Shown: in pieces, positions 8,411 to 16,949 of the stretch
How the letters are laid out: each line of letters opens with the position of its first letter
Position numbering within the stretch: the first letter of the stretch is position 1
From: Burkholderia sp. IMCC1007
GTDB lineage: Bacteria > Pseudomonadota > Gammaproteobacteria > Burkholderiales > Burkholderiaceae
Direction of reading: 5' to 3'
Assembly (NCBI RefSeq): GCF_027257875.1
Contig: NZ_JAPVQY010000006.1
Location: forward strand, 124,001 to 188,000
DNA: 64,000 nucleotides
Notes under the pieces: model-generated
Told to the model about the DNA's origin: nothing
Database searches by the model: none
The model's input: the letters and a program-made list of their open reading frames with translations, nothing else
Program-made: the position numbers and the translations under genes

Positions 8411-9817
8411 TCAATGACCGACCGCCCCGCTCACGGTCACGAACGTGCCGCGATGGCGCGCGCCCTTGAGCAGCACCGCCGCGCCGCCCACGGCCGCCGG
8501 CACCGCAAGCGCCGCGAACACCTGGCCGAAGCTCCAGTTCGCATGAAGCATGGCCGCGCCCAGCATCGCGCCCGCGATGCCGCCGAAGCGGCCGACGCCG
8601 AGCATCCAGCTGGTGCCGGTCGCCCGCATCTCGGTCGGATAGGAGCCGGCGGCCAGCGCGCAGAAGCCCGTGTTCGAACCGTTCATGCAGTAGCCGATGC
8701 CGAACGCCAGCACGCAGATCACGGTGAATGGATGGGCCGACACGCCCATGTACCACGCGAGCGCGCCGCCGGCGAGCACGGTCGCGCCGAGCGCGGCGTG
8801 CGGGTTGAAGCGGTCCATCTGCCAGCCGATCAGCAGCGAGCCGACCGTCCCGCCGGCCTGGAACAGCGCGCCGACGATCGCGGCCTCGGCGAGCGAAAAC
8901 CCGAGCCCGCGGATCAGCGTCGGCAGCCAGTTGCCGAGCAGATACACGGTCAGCAAGCCCGCGAAATAGCAGATCCACAGCATCACCGTGCCGAACGCGT
9001 GTTCGCGCGACAGAATCGCACGGACGGGGCTGCGCGCGTCGCGCACCGGTTCGGCCGACACGAAACGCGTGCGCGCGTCGGCAACGCCGGGCTGCACGCG
9101 ATTCAGCACGCCGATGAGCCGTGCGCGGCGCGGCTCCGACAGCGCGAGATAGCGCGCGGATTCCGGCAGCCATTTGACGAGGATGGGCACGTATGCGATC
9201 GGCAGCACGCCGCCGAGCAGCAGGACCGAATGCCAGCCCCACGTTTCGATCAGCCACGCGCTCACGAAGCCGCCGCCTGCCGCACCGAAGGTGAAGCCGC
9301 AGAACACGGCCGTCACCATCAGCGCGCGCCGCCGCGGCGGCGCATATTCGGCCATCAGCGTGGCCGCGTTCGGCATCGACGCGCCCAGCCCGATGCCGGT
9401 CAGGAAGCGCAGCACCGTCAGCGACACCACACCGGTCGCAAACGCCGACGCAATGCTCCACAGGCCGAAGAACATCACCGCACTGACCATCACCGTCTTG
9501 CGGCCGAAGCGGTCGGACATCGGGCCGGCCGTGAGCGCGCCGAACGCGAGGCCGAGCAGGCCGCCGCTCATCACCGGGCCCAGCGCGTCACGCGGAATCG
9601 CCCACGCGCTGGAAATCGACGGCGCGATGAAGCCGATCATCACCGTGTCGAGCCCGTCGAGCATCACGATCAGCATGCACAAAAGCAACACGAGCCACTG
9701 GAACGCGCCCACCGGCCGCGTATCGAGAAATTGTTGAACGTCGAGCGAGCGCGCCTCTTTCGATTCGCGATCCTGAATGGTTTGCTTGGGCTTGCGGGCC
9801 GTCTGCGAGGAAGTCAT
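8411..9817 (-). CDS. MFS transporter, aromatic acid:H+ symporter (AAHS) type
   Basis: Inner-membrane importer of 468 residues with 12 predicted membrane segments in two halves. AAHS hallmarks are visible: LDGLDTVMIGFIAPSI in the first segment, GPVMSGGLLGLAFGALTAGP, the DRFGRK loop, and RFLTGIGLGASMPNAATL. The family carries 4-hydroxybenzoate, benzoate, shikimate-like and related acids. It is paralogous to the transporter at 24166-25542. It lies in the minus-strand series flavoprotein, NIPSNAP, TIM-barrel protein, MFS, IclR, so it probably imports a substrate of that pathway. The N-terminus before the first membrane helix is about 40 residues and polar. Confidence 0.93.
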   Translation of the reverse strand: MTSSQTARKPKQTIQDRESKEARSLDVQQFLDTRPVGAFQWLVLLLCMLIVMLDGLDTVMIGFIAPSISSAWAIPRDALGPVMSGGLLGLAFGALTAGPMSDRFGRKTVMVSAVMFFGLWSIASAFATGVVSLTVLRFLTGIGLGASMPNAATLMAEYAPPRRRALMVTAVFCGFTFGAAGGGFVSAWLIETWGWHSVLLLGGVLPIAYVPILVKWLPESARYLALSEPRRARLIGVLNRVQPGVADARTRFVSAEPVRDARSPVRAILSREHAFGTVMLWICYFAGLLTVYLLGNWLPTLIRGLGFSLAEAAIVGALFQAGGTVGSLLIGWQMDRFNPHAALGATVLAGGALAWYMGVSAHPFTVICVLAFGIGYCMNGSNTGFCALAAGSYPTEMRATGTSWMLGVGRFGGIAGAMLGAAMLHANWSFGQVFAALAVPAAVGGAAVLLKGARHRGTFVTVSGAVGH

Positions 9818-9931
9818 GCTGATGTCTCCGGAATGTCGTTCTTGTCGTCGTGTCGGATGCCCGATCCGCGCGCCGGCGCGCTGCCTGGCGCCGATCGGGC
9901 CCGTGGTGTTGCGAAAGCGGCCGCCGCGCGA

Positions 9932-10765
9932 TCAGGCCGGCACGGCCGCCGCGTCGATCACGGCAACGGTGGCGTCGCGCAGGCGGCGCGCCCGCTCGAC
10001 GGCGGACGTCGTCTTCGCCCACGCTTCGTTCGGCACCTCGACGCTCACCGGCAGGTGAGCGGGCAGCGCGCGCAGGATGCCCGCGAGGTCGATGCCGCCC
10101 TCGCCCGGCACCATCCGCGCGCAGCGTGCCTGGAACAGCAGCGTGTCGACGTCGGTCGGGCGTTCGGCCGGCGCATCGCAGAACTGCACGTAGCCGAAGT
10201 ACGCGTGCGGCAACGCCCGCAACGCGTCGAGCGACGAGCCCGCACGATCGAAGTGGATCGGGTCGACGATCAGCCCGGTGTTGCGCCGGCCGCATGCGTC
10301 GACGATGCGCGCACCGGCGCCGATCTCCTTCACGTCGGTCCACGGCATCGGCTCCAGCGACGGCGACAGGCCGAGCGGCGCGGCGAGATCGCAGAGCCGG
10401 CCGAGCCGGTCGACGGTGCGCGCGTCGTCGGGATCGTTGCCGGCCACGAGGACGTAGCGCGCGCCGAGCTCCGCCGCCGTTTCGAGCATCGGCAGATAGT
10501 GCGTCACGTCGGTATCGGGCTTCAGCCGCACGATCTCGACGTCGAGCACGCGCATGCCGGTATCGCGCAGGACCGCGAGCGTTTCGCGCTTGAGCCGCGT
10601 ATCGCCGACGATCTCGTGGCGCACCTCGGTGTCGGTGGCCGGCAGCAATCGCAGGCCGACGTAGTCGTAGCCCGCGTCGACGGCGCATTGCACCATCTGC
10701 GGCGGACTCAGTTCGAGCACGGTCAGCGCCGACAGCGACAGCGCGCGGGTTTGAGGCTGGGTCAT
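9932..10765 (-). CDS. Xylose-isomerase-like TIM-barrel protein (sugar-phosphate isomerase/epimerase or dehydroshikimate-dehydratase type)
   Basis: A 277-residue AP_endonuc_2/xylose-isomerase-like barrel. Likely metal ligands are the Glu in SLEPMPWTD, the Asp in IVDPIHFD, the Asp/His region of YVQFCDAP and the Glu in VSVEVPNEAW. Start at 10765 is set by AAGGAG just upstream (protein MTQPQTRALSLS). Members isomerise or epimerise sugars, act on inosose, or dehydrate 3-dehydroshikimate; the sequence alone does not choose. In this context (aromatic-acid transporter, shikimate-dehydrogenase paralogue in the same island) a role on a hydroxylated cyclohexane acid is plausible. It lies 40 bases after the NIPSNAP gene and 114 before the MFS gene. 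Confidence 0.85.
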   Translation of the reverse strand: MTQPQTRALSLSALTVLELSPPQMVQCAVDAGYDYVGLRLLPATDTEVRHEIVGDTRLKRETLAVLRDTGMRVLDVEIVRLKPDTDVTHYLPMLETAAELGARYVLVAGNDPDDARTVDRLGRLCDLAAPLGLSPSLEPMPWTDVKEIGAGARIVDACGRRNTGLIVDPIHFDRAGSSLDALRALPHAYFGYVQFCDAPAERPTDVDTLLFQARCARMVPGEGGIDLAGILRALPAHLPVSVEVPNEAWAKTTSAVERARRLRDATVAVIDAAAVPA

Positions 10766-10805
10766 TGCATCTCCTTGAGCGTCAGGGGCGCCACGCGCGG
10801 CACGT

Positions 10806-11417
10806 TCAGCGCAACGGCGAGAACGGCGCGGGCACGCAGATCGTCGATTCCATGGTCGTGAGATGGGCCGGGCCGCCCTTCGGCGGCCAGACGCCGTCCT
10901 TGACCGCCTCGGCGCGAATGCGCGAACGCTCGTCCACGCTCGCATACGGCCAGATGTTCAGGAACCGCGGCGTGTCGCCGTCGAGCGCATACATCGCGCC
11001 CACCAGCGGCGAGCGCCGCGTGCGCTCCGGCACCGCCTGTTCCCACACGTCGATCGTGTGCTGCAGGCTGCCGAGCTTCGTGCCGTACACGCGCATCTCG
11101 TAGATGCCGCCGTGCACGGCCGGCTCGATCGGCGGCAGGAACGGGAACAGCGCATAGCTGGCCGTCTTCACGTCGATGATGGATTCGCCGCAGCCGAACG
11201 GATTGCCCTCGAGCAGCATCCGCTTGCGCTCGGCGACGAGCGCGGCCTCCGATTCGTAGCCGCGCAGCACCAGCACCTGGCCGAGCGTGCCGATGTCCGA
11301 ATACCACGCGCCGAGCAGCCTGCCGCCTTGCGGATCGCAGCTGGCCTGAATCCCTTCGAAGACCTGCGCGTTCGCGCCGATCTTCACCGTGAGCGTCACT
11401 ACGTCATACAGTGTCAT
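10806..11417 (-). CDS. NIPSNAP-family protein with two ferredoxin-like halves
   Basis: A 203-residue protein. The second half (about 105-200, GGIYEMRVYGTKLGSLQHTID...LNIWPYASVDERSRIR) matches NIPSNAP, a dimeric alpha/beta-barrel-like family, and the first half (YDVVTLTVKIG...VLVLRGYESEAALVAERKRM) appears to be a second diverged copy. Biochemical roles of bacterial NIPSNAP proteins are poorly known; isomerase- or accessory-type functions have been suggested. Its ATG overlaps the stop of the upstream flavin dehydrogenase (ATGA), so the two are translationally coupled. A second NIPSNAP gene (26443-26784) also follows a paralogous flavoprotein, which argues for a joint function. Confidence 0.85.
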   Translation of the reverse strand: MTLYDVVTLTVKIGANAQVFEGIQASCDPQGGRLLGAWYSDIGTLGQVLVLRGYESEAALVAERKRMLLEGNPFGCGESIIDVKTASYALFPFLPPIEPAVHGGIYEMRVYGTKLGSLQHTIDVWEQAVPERTRRSPLVGAMYALDGDTPRFLNIWPYASVDERSRIRAEAVKDGVWPPKGGPAHLTTMESTICVPAPFSPLR

Positions 11418-13159
11418 TGCATTGTCCTCGAGGATGAATCGATGCCGGCACGCGCGGGTTCGGGCGCGGCGTCGGCGAGAGAAAGGCCGGCGAGATAACC
11501 GAACGTCATCGCCGGGCCGAGTGTGATGCCGCCGCTGGGATAGCAGCCGCCCATCATGCTGGCCGCATCGTTGCCGACCGCGTAGAGGCCGGCGACCGCA
11601 CGGCCGGTAGTGTCGAGCACGCGCGCGTCGCGATCGGTGGCGAGGCCCGCGAACGTGCCGAGGCTGCCCGGCAACAGCTTCACCGCATAGAACGGCCCCG
11701 CTTCGATCGGCGCGAGACACGGGTTCGGCTGCCGCTCGGCGTCGCCCTGCACGCGGTTGTACGGCGTCGAGCCCTTGTGAAACGCCGGATCGCAGCCCTG
11801 CTTCGCATACTGGTTGTAGGCCGATACCGTGTCGGCCAGCGCGGCCGCGTCGATTCCGCATGCGCGCGCGAGCGCATCGAGCGTCGCGCCGCTCTGCAGA
11901 TAGCCGGAGCGCCGGTACGGGCCGGTCGGAAACGGAAACGGCTTCGAGAAGCCGAGCCCGTAGCGCCGCTGAAAGCGATGGTCGCAGACGAGCCACGCGC
12001 ATACTTCTTCGCCGGCCGGCGTCGTGTCGAGCAGCGCGGAAATGAAGTCGTGATACGACGATGCCTCGTTCACGAAGCGCTTGCCCGCGCGCGTCACCGC
12101 GATCACGCCCGGCTTCGCGCGTTCGATCAGATGCGGAAACGCGACGGCGCTGCCGCCCGGTTGCGGCACCAGCGACACGGGCGCCCACGCGGCCGGCGCA
12201 TCGAGCGAGCAGTCGAAATGCGCGCCGATCGATTCGCCGAGCCGGATCCCGTCGCCGGTATTGCAGCGCGGCGCCGCCGACCAGTGTTCGCGGCCCGACG
12301 GCGTATAGGCGAAGGTCTGCGCGCGCCGGGCCTGATCGTGCGGGAAACCGCCGCAAGCCAGCACGACGCCGCGCGCCGCATGCACCGCGTGCACGATGCC
12401 GTCGATCGCCACGCGTGCGCCGGTCACGCGCGCGCCATCACGCAGCAGGCCGATCGCGTTCGCGTTCGTGCGCAGGTCGACCCCGCGATCGGCAGCCGAT
12501 TTCAGCAGCCGCGCGACGAGCGCATTGCCGTTGACGAGATGCATCGAGCGCCCGTAACGCAGCTTGTGCCACGCGAACGCCGCCAGCCGGCGGCCGACGT
12601 GCAGCGCCGACTTCAGCGAGCGCGTCGCGCGATAGAAATGCGCGAGATCCTGGCCGGACGCGAGCGCCATTCCGTTGAGCGTCGTGACCGACAGCGGCTC
12701 GCGCAACCGGTCGATCAGCGGACCCAGTTCGCGGCCGTCGAACGGCATCGCGCATACCGAGCGCCCGCCCGTGCCGGCGCCCGGCGTGGTGTGGAAATCG
12801 GGAATGCGGTTGCCGTCGACGAAGCGCACCGCCGTGTTGCGCTCGAAGAATTCGATCATTTCCGGCCCGCGTTCGAGCAGCGCATCGGCCTTCGCCGCAT
12901 CGAACTGCGCGCCCAGCTCGTTCTTCAGGTACGTGCGCGGCGCGTCGATGTCTTCGCGAATGCCGGCCCGCGTCGCGAGCGGGTTGCGCGGTATCCACAT
13001 CCATCCGCCCGACCACGCGGTCGTGCCGCCAAACACGCCCTCCTTCTCGGCGACGATCACGCGCAGCCCCTGCGCCGCCGCCGTGACCGCCGCCGCGAGG
13101 CCGCCCGCGCCGGAGCCCAGTACCAGCACATCGCAATCGAGTATCGGTTCACGCTTCAT
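11414..13159 (-). CDS. FAD-binding dehydrogenase, 3-ketosteroid delta1-dehydrogenase (KstD)-like
   Basis: A 581-residue FAD_binding_2 flavoprotein of the KstD/fumarate-reductase-like family, which desaturates ring ketones next to the carbonyl. The dinucleotide fold is VLVLGSGAGGLAAAV near residue 13, followed by FGGTTAWSGGWMWIP. The tail motif GGCYPSGGITLGPAMTFGY contains Tyr540 and Gly544, at the spacing of the catalytic Tyr487/Gly491 pair of Rhodococcus KstD1; NEASSYHDF likely holds another conserved active-site Tyr. Start 13159 (MKREPILDC) leaves the operator at 13234-13252 upstream. It heads a minus-strand operon with NIPSNAP, TIM-barrel, MFS and IclR genes. A steroid substrate is unlikely, as no other steroid genes are present; a smaller cyclic ketone is more probable. 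Confidence 0.9.
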   Translation of the reverse strand: MKREPILDCDVLVLGSGAGGLAAAVTAAAQGLRVIVAEKEGVFGGTTAWSGGWMWIPRNPLATRAGIREDIDAPRTYLKNELGAQFDAAKADALLERGPEMIEFFERNTAVRFVDGNRIPDFHTTPGAGTGGRSVCAMPFDGRELGPLIDRLREPLSVTTLNGMALASGQDLAHFYRATRSLKSALHVGRRLAAFAWHKLRYGRSMHLVNGNALVARLLKSAADRGVDLRTNANAIGLLRDGARVTGARVAIDGIVHAVHAARGVVLACGGFPHDQARRAQTFAYTPSGREHWSAAPRCNTGDGIRLGESIGAHFDCSLDAPAAWAPVSLVPQPGGSAVAFPHLIERAKPGVIAVTRAGKRFVNEASSYHDFISALLDTTPAGEEVCAWLVCDHRFQRRYGLGFSKPFPFPTGPYRRSGYLQSGATLDALARACGIDAAALADTVSAYNQYAKQGCDPAFHKGSTPYNRVQGDAERQPNPCLAPIEAGPFYAVKLLPGSLGTFAGLATDRDARVLDTTGRAVAGLYAVGNDAASMMGGCYPSGGITLGPAMTFGYLAGLSLADAAPEPARAGIDSSSRTMQ

Positions 13160-13233
13160 GTTGAGTCTTGCCCGTTCAGTGTCTCCGACGCCGGATGCAA
13201 CAAGATCGCGACGCCTGTGGAATGTTCTTTCGA

Positions 13234-13252
13234 AGTGGAATACTATTCCACT
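13234..13252. promoter_or_regulatory. IclR-box-like palindrome between divergent operons
   Basis: AGTGGAATACTATTCCACT is a perfect 8-base inverted repeat around ACT. Its core TGGAAT-N3-ATTCCA has the length and ends of the E. coli IclR consensus TGGAAATNATTTCCA. It sits 74 bases from the flavoprotein start (13159) and 45 from the epimerase start (13298), so it can control both. A half-site TGGAAT lies 18 bases to the left at 13218. Confidence 0.75.
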
Positions 13253-13297
13253 CAATCGGGTTTAGCAAAGACTTTGTGACGACATGGAGGCAACGCA

Positions 13298-14194
13298 ATG
13301 CGAGTACTGGTAACGGGCGGCAGCGGTTTTCTCGGCGCATGGATCATCAGGAGGCTGCTGGCGCGCGGCATGGAATGCGTGAGTTTCGACCTGCGCACGA
13401 ACCCGCGCCTCGTCGCGGCGCTCGCGCCCGAACGGGCCGCGGCCGTGCAGTGGCGCACCGGCGACATCGCCGACGCGGCCGCCACGGCGCGCGCATTCGA
13501 CGGCTGCGACGCGGCGATCCATCTCGCGGGCATCCTCACGACGGACTGCGCGGCCGACCCCGTGCGCGGCGCGCGGGTCAACCTGATCGGCACGCTGAAC
13601 GTGTTCGAGGCCGCCCGCTCGGCCGGGCTGCGACGCGTGCTGTACGCGAGCAGCGCCGGCGTATTCGGCCCCGACGACGGCGCCGTGCCGCTACCGCAAA
13701 CCCACTACGGTGCGTTCAAGCTGGCGTGCGAAGGATCGGCGCGCGCGTACTGGCACGACCACGGGATCGCGAGCGTGGGCTTCCGCCCGCTGGTGGTCTA
13801 CGGCGCCGGGCGCGAGACCGGCTCGAGCGCGGGGCCGAGCCTCGCGTGCCGGGCGGCCGCGCGCGGCGAGCGCTACACGATTCCGTTTACCGGCACGACG
13901 GGCCTCGTGTTCGCCGACGACGTCGCGGCCGCCTACGAGGCCGCGCTGCTCGCCGACATCGACGGCGCGCACGCATTCACGCTGGCGGGCGAGATCACCG
14001 CGGTGGACACGCTGATCGAGCGGATCGCGGCCATCGTGCCGGGCGCACATCTCGATGCCGGCGGGCCGCCGCTGCCGATCGCCACGGCCTTCCCCGACGA
14101 TCCCGCTCTCGCGCGCCTGCTGCCCGGCCTGCCGCGAACCACGCTCGACGACGGGCTGCGGCAGACGGTGGCGTTCTACCGGCGCGAGCGTTAG
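13298..14194 (+). CDS. NAD(P)-dependent epimerase/dehydratase (extended SDR)
   Basis: Extended short-chain dehydrogenase/reductase, 298 residues, acting on a hydroxylated or sugar-like substrate. The nucleotide-binding TGGSGFLG motif is at residues 6-13, AIHLAGI follows the fourth strand, and the catalytic HYGAFK (Tyr-x3-Lys) is near residue 135 with YASSAGVFG before it. The C-terminal half is substrate-binding and short. It is divergently transcribed from the KstD-like operon and separated from it by the IclR-type palindrome, and it ends at a strong hairpin. Gene order suggests it is a monocistronic member of the IclR regulon. Substrate unknown; UDP-sugar epimerase activity is not supported by context. 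Confidence 0.92.
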   Translation: MRVLVTGGSGFLGAWIIRRLLARGMECVSFDLRTNPRLVAALAPERAAAVQWRTGDIADAAATARAFDGCDAAIHLAGILTTDCAADPVRGARVNLIGTLNVFEAARSAGLRRVLYASSAGVFGPDDGAVPLPQTHYGAFKLACEGSARAYWHDHGIASVGFRPLVVYGAGRETGSSAGPSLACRAAARGERYTIPFTGTTGLVFADDVAAAYEAALLADIDGAHAFTLAGEITAVDTLIERIAAIVPGAHLDAGGPPLPIATAFPDDPALARLLPGLPRTTLDDGLRQTVAFYRRER

Positions 14195-14213
14195 GGCCTG
14201 CTCACGCTGGTAA

Positions 14214-14248
14214 CGGGCTTGCGCCGGCCCTGGCCGGGCGCAAGCCCG
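14214..14248. terminator. Bidirectional terminator hairpin
   Basis: CGGGCTTGCGCC (14214-14225) pairs perfectly with GGCGCAAGCCCG (14237-14248) around an 11-base loop. It lies between the stops of two converging genes, so it can end both transcripts; there is no clear T run. Confidence 0.75.
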
Positions 14249-14253
14249 CGCGG

Positions 14254-15300
14254 CTACGCCGCGACGTCGTCGGGCGTCACGCTCGTGCGCGTCGCGGCCG
14301 CGCGATGTACGGCGAGCGTCGCCGCGAGCGTGCGCGCGGCGTCGTCGGCCGAACACAGCGGCGCCTCGTCGCCCGCGATCACCGCCGCGAAATGGCGCAA
14401 CTGTTCGTGGTACGGATCGGCGCCATGCGGCGTGCAGCGCTCGACCGTCAATGGATCGTGCCAGCCCTTCGCGCCGCGGTATTCCCACAGATCGAGTTGC
14501 GGCAGCGTGAGCGACGCATCCGTGCCGATCAGGAAATGCGTGTTCACGTGCTGGCGCGGATAGTGCGCGGCCTCGCCCGCCGCGAGATCCCAGTTCCACG
14601 GCGAGGCCGCGCAGTCGGACACGGCCAGCGTGCCGAGCGCGCCGCTGTCGAAACGCAGCAGCACGGCGGCCGTATCCTCGACGTCGAAGCCGCGCACGCG
14701 ATTGGACGCCTGCGCCTGCACCTCGACGATCTCGCCGAGCAGGAACCGCATGATGTCGATGTCGTGGATCAGGTTGATCAACACGGGGCCGCCGCCCGCA
14801 CGACGGCGCCATTCGACGTCGAAATACGCGTCGGGCTTGTAGAACGTCGCGAGCGCATTGGCCGCGACGGGTTGGCCGAGCCGCCCCGCCTGCACGATCT
14901 CGCGCGCGCGCCGCAGGATCGGATTGTGGCGGCGATGGTGGCCGACCAGCAGCGGCACGCCGGCTTCGCGCGCGGCGCGACTCAGCTCGGCCGCGGCTGC
15001 GACGCTATCGGATACCGGCTTCTCGATCAGCGCCGGCACGCCGCGCGCGATGCATGCGAGGCCGACCTCGACATGTGTCGCATTCGGCGTCGCGACGATC
15101 GCGCCGTCGGGGCGCACCGCGTCGAGCATCGTCGCGTAATCGGCGAACCAGCGCAGCCCGTCGGCACGCGCGAACTGCTCGGCCGCCGGCGACGGATCGG
15201 CGATCGCCACCACTTCCACCTGCGCATGCGTGCGTGCGCGCTCCACGTGCATCCGCCCGATTGCGCCTGCACCGATCACTGCCAGCCGTCTTCTTGCCAT
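14254..15300 (-). CDS. Gfo/Idh/MocA-family oxidoreductase
   Basis: NAD(P)-dependent dehydrogenase of 348 residues, the family that oxidises inositols, sugars and related cyclic alcohols. The N-terminal Rossmann fold starts LAVIGAGAIGRMH, the EKPVSDS motif (Glu-Lys-Pro, with the conserved Lys) is near residue 93, and VGHHRRHNP plus INLIHDIDIMRFL (with the conserved Asp/His pair) lie in the catalytic domain. It is convergent with the epimerase and divergent from the binding-protein gene at 15514; an IclR-type palindrome lies 101 bases upstream. An inositol- or quinate-like cyclitol alcohol is a reasonable substrate class, but this is inferred from family and context. Confidence 0.93.
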   Translation of the reverse strand: MARRRLAVIGAGAIGRMHVERARTHAQVEVVAIADPSPAAEQFARADGLRWFADYATMLDAVRPDGAIVATPNATHVEVGLACIARGVPALIEKPVSDSVAAAAELSRAAREAGVPLLVGHHRRHNPILRRAREIVQAGRLGQPVAANALATFYKPDAYFDVEWRRRAGGGPVLINLIHDIDIMRFLLGEIVEVQAQASNRVRGFDVEDTAAVLLRFDSGALGTLAVSDCAASPWNWDLAAGEAAHYPRQHVNTHFLIGTDASLTLPQLDLWEYRGAKGWHDPLTVERCTPHGADPYHEQLRHFAAVIAGDEAPLCSADDAARTLAATLAVHRAAATRTSVTPDDVAA

Positions 15301-15400
15301 CGCTTCATCTCCGTTGTTGGGGCAACCGCGCCGGGCCGAGTCGTTCGCCTTCAGGACCGACCGGGTGAATACCCCGATTTATTGAAACCACCTTTACTTG

Positions 15401-15415
15401 TTGAATGCTATTCCA
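15401..15415. promoter_or_regulatory. IclR-box-like palindrome between Gfo/Idh/MocA gene and ABC operon
   Basis: TTGAATGCTATTCCA differs from TGGAAT-N3-ATTCCA at one position. It is about 100 bases from both divergent starts (15300 and 15514). A further AGAATTC lies just to the right at 15424, which may be part of the same promoter region. Confidence 0.6.
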
Positions 15416-15513
15416 CTTCTAACTAGAATTCACGAAAAATTTCGACATGTATCGCGGCGCGCCCATCGGCCGCGCGGAATCGACCCTTGACCCGGAAACA
15501 GGAGGCCAGACAC

Positions 15514-16809
15514 ATGACTGACCAGCACGAGCAGAACGACACCCTTTCCAGCCACCCGGCAGAATCCGACACCCCGGCGTTGGCGCGCCGCGCGTGGCTC
15601 GTCACCGCGGGCAAGGCGCTCGCGGGCGGCGCGGCGGCGCTCGCCGCGCCGGCGATCGTGCGCGCGCAGGGCGAGCAGCCGCTGAAGCTCGGCCTGCTGA
15701 TGGCCAAGCAGGGCGTGTGGACCGAACAGGGCGAAGTGATCGCGAACGGCGTCAAGCTCGCGCTCGACGATGCCGGTAACCACGCGCGCGGCCGGCGTGT
15801 CGAGCTCGTCTGGTACGACGAGCCGAATCCGCAGTCGGCGCAGCAGAACATGCAGAAGCTCGTCGAGCAGGACAAGGCGATCGCGGTGATCGGCGGCACG
15901 AACAGCGGCACGTCGCTGGCGATGTCGTCGGTCGCGTGGCGCACCAGGACGCCCTACATCGCGCCGAACGCCGCCGCGCGCGAGCTGACCGGCAGCAGCT
16001 GCAACCCGTACACGTTCCGCGTGCTGAGCCCGACGCCCGTCGCGTGCCGCGCGCTCGCGCCGTCGCTGCTCGCGATCGGCAAGAAATGGCATTTCCTCGT
16101 CGCGAACTATGCGTACGGGCAGGACATTCAGCGGGCGATGTCGGACTTGCTGAAGCAGTCGGGCGGCTCGATCACCGGCGCCGACGTCACGCCGCTCAAC
16201 ACCACCGACTTCAGCTCGTTCATCCTGAAGATCCGCCAGTCGAAACCCGACGTCGTGCTGCTCGGGCTGCCGGGCGGCGACCTGTCGACGTTCCTCAAGC
16301 AATACGCGGAAATGGGCATGAAAGGCCGGATCCCGGTGGCGTGCCCGATCATCGGCGACTCGGATCTGTGGTCGATCAGCGCCGACGCCGCGAACGGCTA
16401 TTACGGCAAGCCGTGGCATTTCAGCTCGCCGGGCCATTCGCCCGACGAAGTCGCGTTCGTCAAGAAGTACACGGCGAAGTACGGCAAGCCGCCGGCCGAC
16501 AAGGCCTGGATCGGGTGGTTCACCGCACGTGCGCTGTTGCAGGCGATCAACCATGCGAAGAGCACGTCGGGCGCGGACATCGTGCAGAGCCTGGAGACCA
16601 TCCAGATGACCGACGGCAGCGGCCCCGCGTATTTCCGGCCGTGGGACCACCAGCTGTTGCGGCGCTGGAGCGTGTTCAAGGTGAAGGACCGGATCGCCGA
16701 CAAATGGGACTGGCTCGACCCGATCTCCGTCGTCCCGCAGAACCCCGCCGACCTCGACCGTCTGTTCGGCACGCGCGACGAGATCGGCTGCAGGATGGCC
16801 GCGCGCTGA
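15514..16809 (+). CDS. Liv-type ABC transporter substrate-binding protein (Peripla_BP_6)
   Basis: Periplasmic receptor of 431 residues in the branched-chain amino-acid/amide/aromatic-acid class. Start at 15514 follows AGGAGG with good spacing (protein MTDQHEQND). The export signal is unusual: about 26 polar residues precede ARRAWLVTAGKALAGGAAAL, a twin-arginine motif with an AQG cleavage area. The mature part begins PLKLGLLMAKQGVWTEQGE and contains AVIGGTNSGTSLAM, typical of Peripla_BP_6. It is the first gene of the transporter operon that continues with the fused Liv proteins and a shikimate-dehydrogenase paralogue. Many relatives bind aromatic or alicyclic carboxylates rather than amino acids, which fits the island. 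Confidence 0.93.
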   Translation: MTDQHEQNDTLSSHPAESDTPALARRAWLVTAGKALAGGAAALAAPAIVRAQGEQPLKLGLLMAKQGVWTEQGEVIANGVKLALDDAGNHARGRRVELVWYDEPNPQSAQQNMQKLVEQDKAIAVIGGTNSGTSLAMSSVAWRTRTPYIAPNAAARELTGSSCNPYTFRVLSPTPVACRALAPSLLAIGKKWHFLVANYAYGQDIQRAMSDLLKQSGGSITGADVTPLNTTDFSSFILKIRQSKPDVVLLGLPGGDLSTFLKQYAEMGMKGRIPVACPIIGDSDLWSISADAANGYYGKPWHFSSPGHSPDEVAFVKKYTAKYGKPPADKAWIGWFTARALLQAINHAKSTSGADIVQSLETIQMTDGSGPAYFRPWDHQLLRRWSVFKVKDRIADKWDWLDPISVVPQNPADLDRLFGTRDEIGCRMAAR

Positions 16810-16815
16810 GCCCGC

Positions 16816-16839
16816 GCGCCGCCGCCGCGGCGGCGGCGC
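16816..16839. other. Perfect 24-base GC palindrome between binding-protein and permease genes
   Basis: The left half GCGCCGCCGCCG is mirrored exactly on the right, starting 6 bases after the binding-protein stop codon. Such hairpins after the first ABC gene often stabilise the upstream message or attenuate downstream transcription, giving more receptor than permease. That role is inferred. Confidence 0.5.
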
Positions 16840-16949
16840 ACGGACCGACACAGCCTCAAGCGTATCCCGCGCGCGTCGCGGCCCGCCGCTCGCCCGTCGC
16901 ACGACGGGCCGCGGCGCGGCTGCGGCGGGCCGCACTCTGGAGTAAGGGC

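Noticed and set aside
11414..13159. Steroid degradation locus, suggested by the KstD-like flavoproteins
   Set aside because: No ketosteroid hydroxylase, HsaC-type extradiol dioxygenase, acyl-CoA or cholate-side-chain genes are in the window; the family also covers other cyclic ketones.
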